Source: Betaproteobacteria bacterium
GTDB taxonomy: Bacteria > Pseudomonadota > Gammaproteobacteria > Burkholderiales > Casimicrobiaceae
NCBI GenBank assembly: GCA_005882995.1
Contig: VBCY01000208.1
Location: forward strand, 1-58,025
Length of the DNA stretch: 58,025 bases
Reading direction: 5' to 3'
Program-made: the position numbers and the translations under genes
The notes under the pieces: model-generated
Told to the model about the DNA's origin: nothing
Databases searched by the model: none
What the model saw: only the letters and a program-made list of their open reading frames with translations
Part shown: positions 56,386 through 58,025 of the stretch, piece after piece
How the letters are laid out: the number at the start of each line of letters is the position of its first letter
How positions within the stretch are numbered: position 1 is the stretch's first letter

Positions 56386-57108
56386 CTAACGCGGCGGCCC
56401 TACGCTGATGTCGCCATAAAACGCCAACGCGTCGTCGCCCGTGTTGTCGGTGTCGGTCAGCAGCTGGATCGATATCACGTTACCCGGCTCCTCTGCGAAT
56501 ACGCGCTTGTAGTCCTCGACGAGATTGCGCGTAAAACTCTGCCACTTGCCAATACCTTTGTCGTCGACATTGAGCGCCAGCATGCGAATTCGTGACGTGC
56601 GACCGCTCACCGTCACCGAATCGGGCGCGACCTTGTTGCCCCAGATGTACATGAGGGTGGCATAAGGCAGCGGTTGTCCCGAGGCGGTCTGGGCCAGCGA
56701 CGACGCGAACTTGTCCTTGAAGCCCAGCTTGGACGTGTCGCCGTCGAAGCCGATCATCACACGCAGCGGGGAATCCTCCTTGTTGACGTCTGCATTGTTT
56801 GCCTCCGGAATTCCCTGCGCCACCTTCCACCGAAACGACAACATGGGAAACTTGTGCGGGTCGAACTGCGTCTTGAATTCCATCGCCGATGCCGAGCCGT
56901 GCGCCATCGCCCGAAGCGCCACGACCCCGTCTTCGCTGACCAGCGTGTAGTCGGTGTTCTTCTTGGTCGAAGCCAGGCTGAACGGCTTCCAACCTTGTGG
57001 AGGCGCACCGGGAGTCATCTTGGAAAAAAGCGGAATCTCCGGCGGCTGCTGGGCAGACGCGCTCACGGCAATCAGGGCGAACATCAATCCAGGTAGCAGC
57101 TTCTTCAT
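56386..57108 (-). CDS. DUF3047-like periplasmic protein
   Basis: 240 aa with a signal peptide (KKLLPGLMFALIAVSASAQ). A single beta-sandwich-like domain follows: VVALRAMAHGSASAMEFKTQ, RWKVAQGIPEANNADVNKED, FASSLAQTASGQPLPYATLM and IQLLTDTDNTGDDALAFYGD, matching DUF3047 (function unknown). Its ATG overlaps the stop of the metallophosphoesterase (57105-57108), so the two are co-translated. Confidence 0.8.
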   Translation of the reverse strand: MKKLLPGLMFALIAVSASAQQPPEIPLFSKMTPGAPPQGWKPFSLASTKKNTDYTLVSEDGVVALRAMAHGSASAMEFKTQFDPHKFPMLSFRWKVAQGIPEANNADVNKEDSPLRVMIGFDGDTSKLGFKDKFASSLAQTASGQPLPYATLMYIWGNKVAPDSVTVSGRTSRIRMLALNVDDKGIGKWQSFTRNLVEDYKRVFAEEPGNVISIQLLTDTDNTGDDALAFYGDISVGPPR

Positions 57109-58025
57109 GGCAGCGTCTCCGGTTCGCAGCGCGCCTTGGCGTCGCGCAACGTGCACGTGGTAAAGGGCTGTCCGCGAACGTCCAGGGCTTGTATCAGCCA
57201 AGTGGCTGCGGGGCGTCGCTCGATGATCATGAATCCGAATTTGCTTGTCGACACGATGCTCTCGATGATCGCTCCTGGAGCCGGCTCGGCCGTTCGAGCG
57301 ACAGCGACCGGCAACGGCGCATCCGTCCATGCCCCGGCGTTGCCGGAGATAAGCTGCACAGGCTGCGACGTACCGAAGCTTACCATCTCAAACAAGTGAT
57401 AGTGCCCCGCGATGAGCGCCGCTATATTTTGCGGAAACAGTCGCCGTGCAGTGAGCGGCGCGAGCACCGACTGAAGCGCCTGATTGCCCGGATAGAGCCC
57501 GGTCGGGTGCTGCGTCGGATTCGGCGCAAAGCCGAGGATGGGATGGTGGTCCAGAAAAAAGTTGTACTCGACACCGCGGGCCAACACAAAAACGCTTTGC
57601 ATTTGGTCCGTGTAGGTGCGGTACATCGAATCGCCTGGGCTCAGCGGCGGAATGACGGCCTTGGATGAATCGAAGACTATGAACTGCGTATCGCCGAGCG
57701 GTACGGCGTAGGGCTCGCTGTAATCGCCGATGCCGTCGTCAGCGGCGTCGTTGCAGTCGCGGCGGGGTTCCAACGATCGCGGATCAAGAAACCGCCACCA
57801 GCCCTGTCCGGCGCGATTGCACGACTCGTGATTGCCGCGCACGAAGATCCATGGCGCGGCGGCGAGCAGATCCCGCGCCGGTGTGAAAAAGTCGGCGTCC
57901 CAGGTGTCCCATCCGTAGCCCCATGGCGAGGCCGCGCAGCCGGCCTCGCCCACGGGGCATGCGTTTTCGCGGTAGTGGTAGTCGCCGACATGAATGACCA
58001 AGTCGGGCCGCATCTTCGCCGCCAC
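57105..58025 (-). CDS. Metallophosphoesterase (partial)
   Basis: Calcineurin-like phosphoesterase cut by the right edge. The visible 306 codons contain the Asp motif VIHVGDYHYR, the Asn/His of FVRGNHESCNR, a late LDHHPILGF and AALIAGHYHLFE (final metal His pair). The first DxH block lies beyond the window. Inserts such as ACPVGEAGCAASPWGYGW suggest a periplasmic or secreted enzyme. Substrate unknown. It is translationally linked to the DUF3047-like gene downstream. Confidence 0.85.
   Translation of the reverse strand: MAAKMRPDLVIHVGDYHYRENACPVGEAGCAASPWGYGWDTWDADFFTPARDLLAAAPWIFVRGNHESCNRAGQGWWRFLDPRSLEPRRDCNDAADDGIGDYSEPYAVPLGDTQFIVFDSSKAVIPPLSPGDSMYRTYTDQMQSVFVLARGVEYNFFLDHHPILGFAPNPTQHPTGLYPGNQALQSVLAPLTARRLFPQNIAALIAGHYHLFEMVSFGTSQPVQLISGNAGAWTDAPLPVAVARTAEPAPGAIIESIVSTSKFGFMIIERRPAATWLIQALDVRGQPFTTCTLRDAKARCEPETLP

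Overview
The window reads as a chromosomal contig from a GC-rich betaproteobacterium (Burkholderiales or Nitrosomonadales-like, probably uncultured). This rests on gene content and order: the run kdsD-kdsC-lptC-lptA-lptB-rpoN-hpf-ptsN-hprK-rapZ (HPr kinase beside rpoN is typical of Betaproteobacteria), ruvC-ruvA-ruvB-ybgC-tolQRA, leuS-X-lptE-holA, and a DksA with most zinc-finger cysteines replaced. No rRNA, tRNA, CRISPR array, integrase or complete transposon was seen. The only structural RNA found is RNase P RNA.

Layout. 1-3.2 kb (minus): mlaE (cut by the edge), mlaF and a disrupted CPA2 cation/proton antiporter. 3.3-12.9 kb (plus): Kdo synthesis (kdsD, kdsC), the LPS transport bridge (lptC, lptA, lptB), sigma-54, hibernation factor, nitrogen PTS regulation (ptsN, hprK), rapZ, ubiX and a LON-domain protein. 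13.0-18.3 kb (plus): yebC, ruvCAB, ybgC, tolQ (disrupted), tolR, tolA; tolB-pal-cpoB do not follow. 18.3-31.7 kb is mixed: a PilZ-like protein, FKBP isomerase, ferredoxin reductase, acetyltransferase, an SDR, a three-gene SPFH/zinc-ribbon/DUF4019-like cluster, dsbC, a UbiH-type monooxygenase, hslV, a STAS-like protein, sodB, and a 35-codon membrane peptide coupled to a PuuD-like membrane protein. 31.7-33.8 kb: dksA diverging from pyrC, then rnpB and a REP-like hairpin. 33.8-39.6 kb (minus): a phytoene-desaturase-like oxidoreductase, fabI, a tandem pair of sodC genes (one with a destroyed metal site), a secreted hydrolase, and about 500 bases of gene-poor sequence. 39.7-44.2 kb (plus): hslU, an N-acyl-D-amino-acid deacylase-like amidohydrolase, a hydratase and an SDR with an early stop. 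44.2-50.0 kb (minus): a compact run DsbD-like, redoxin, HlyD, ABC ATPase, ABC permease. 50.2-56.4 kb (plus): a GDT1-type transporter, leuS, a frameshifted membrane protein, lptE, holA, a universal stress protein. 56.4-58.0 kb (minus): a DUF3047-like protein and a metallophosphoesterase cut by the edge.

Functionally, envelope biogenesis dominates: the Mla transporter, Kdo and LPS export (LptA, B, C, E), Tol, periplasmic redox enzymes and periplasmic SODs. The most unusual points are: (1) a dispersed GC-rich repeat at the kdsD/kdsC junction that supplies a spurious in-frame N-terminus to KdsC; (2) a translationally coupled SodC paralogue that has lost most metal ligands; (3) hslV and hslU separated by 11 kb on opposite strands, an arrangement one inversion would explain; (4) an SPFH protein ending in an excisionase-like helix-turn-helix, next to a zinc-ribbon membrane protein; (5) four disrupted reading frames (antiporter, tolQ, SDR, the gene after leuS), two of which look like short internal deletions, so either sequence errors or real gene decay must be considered.
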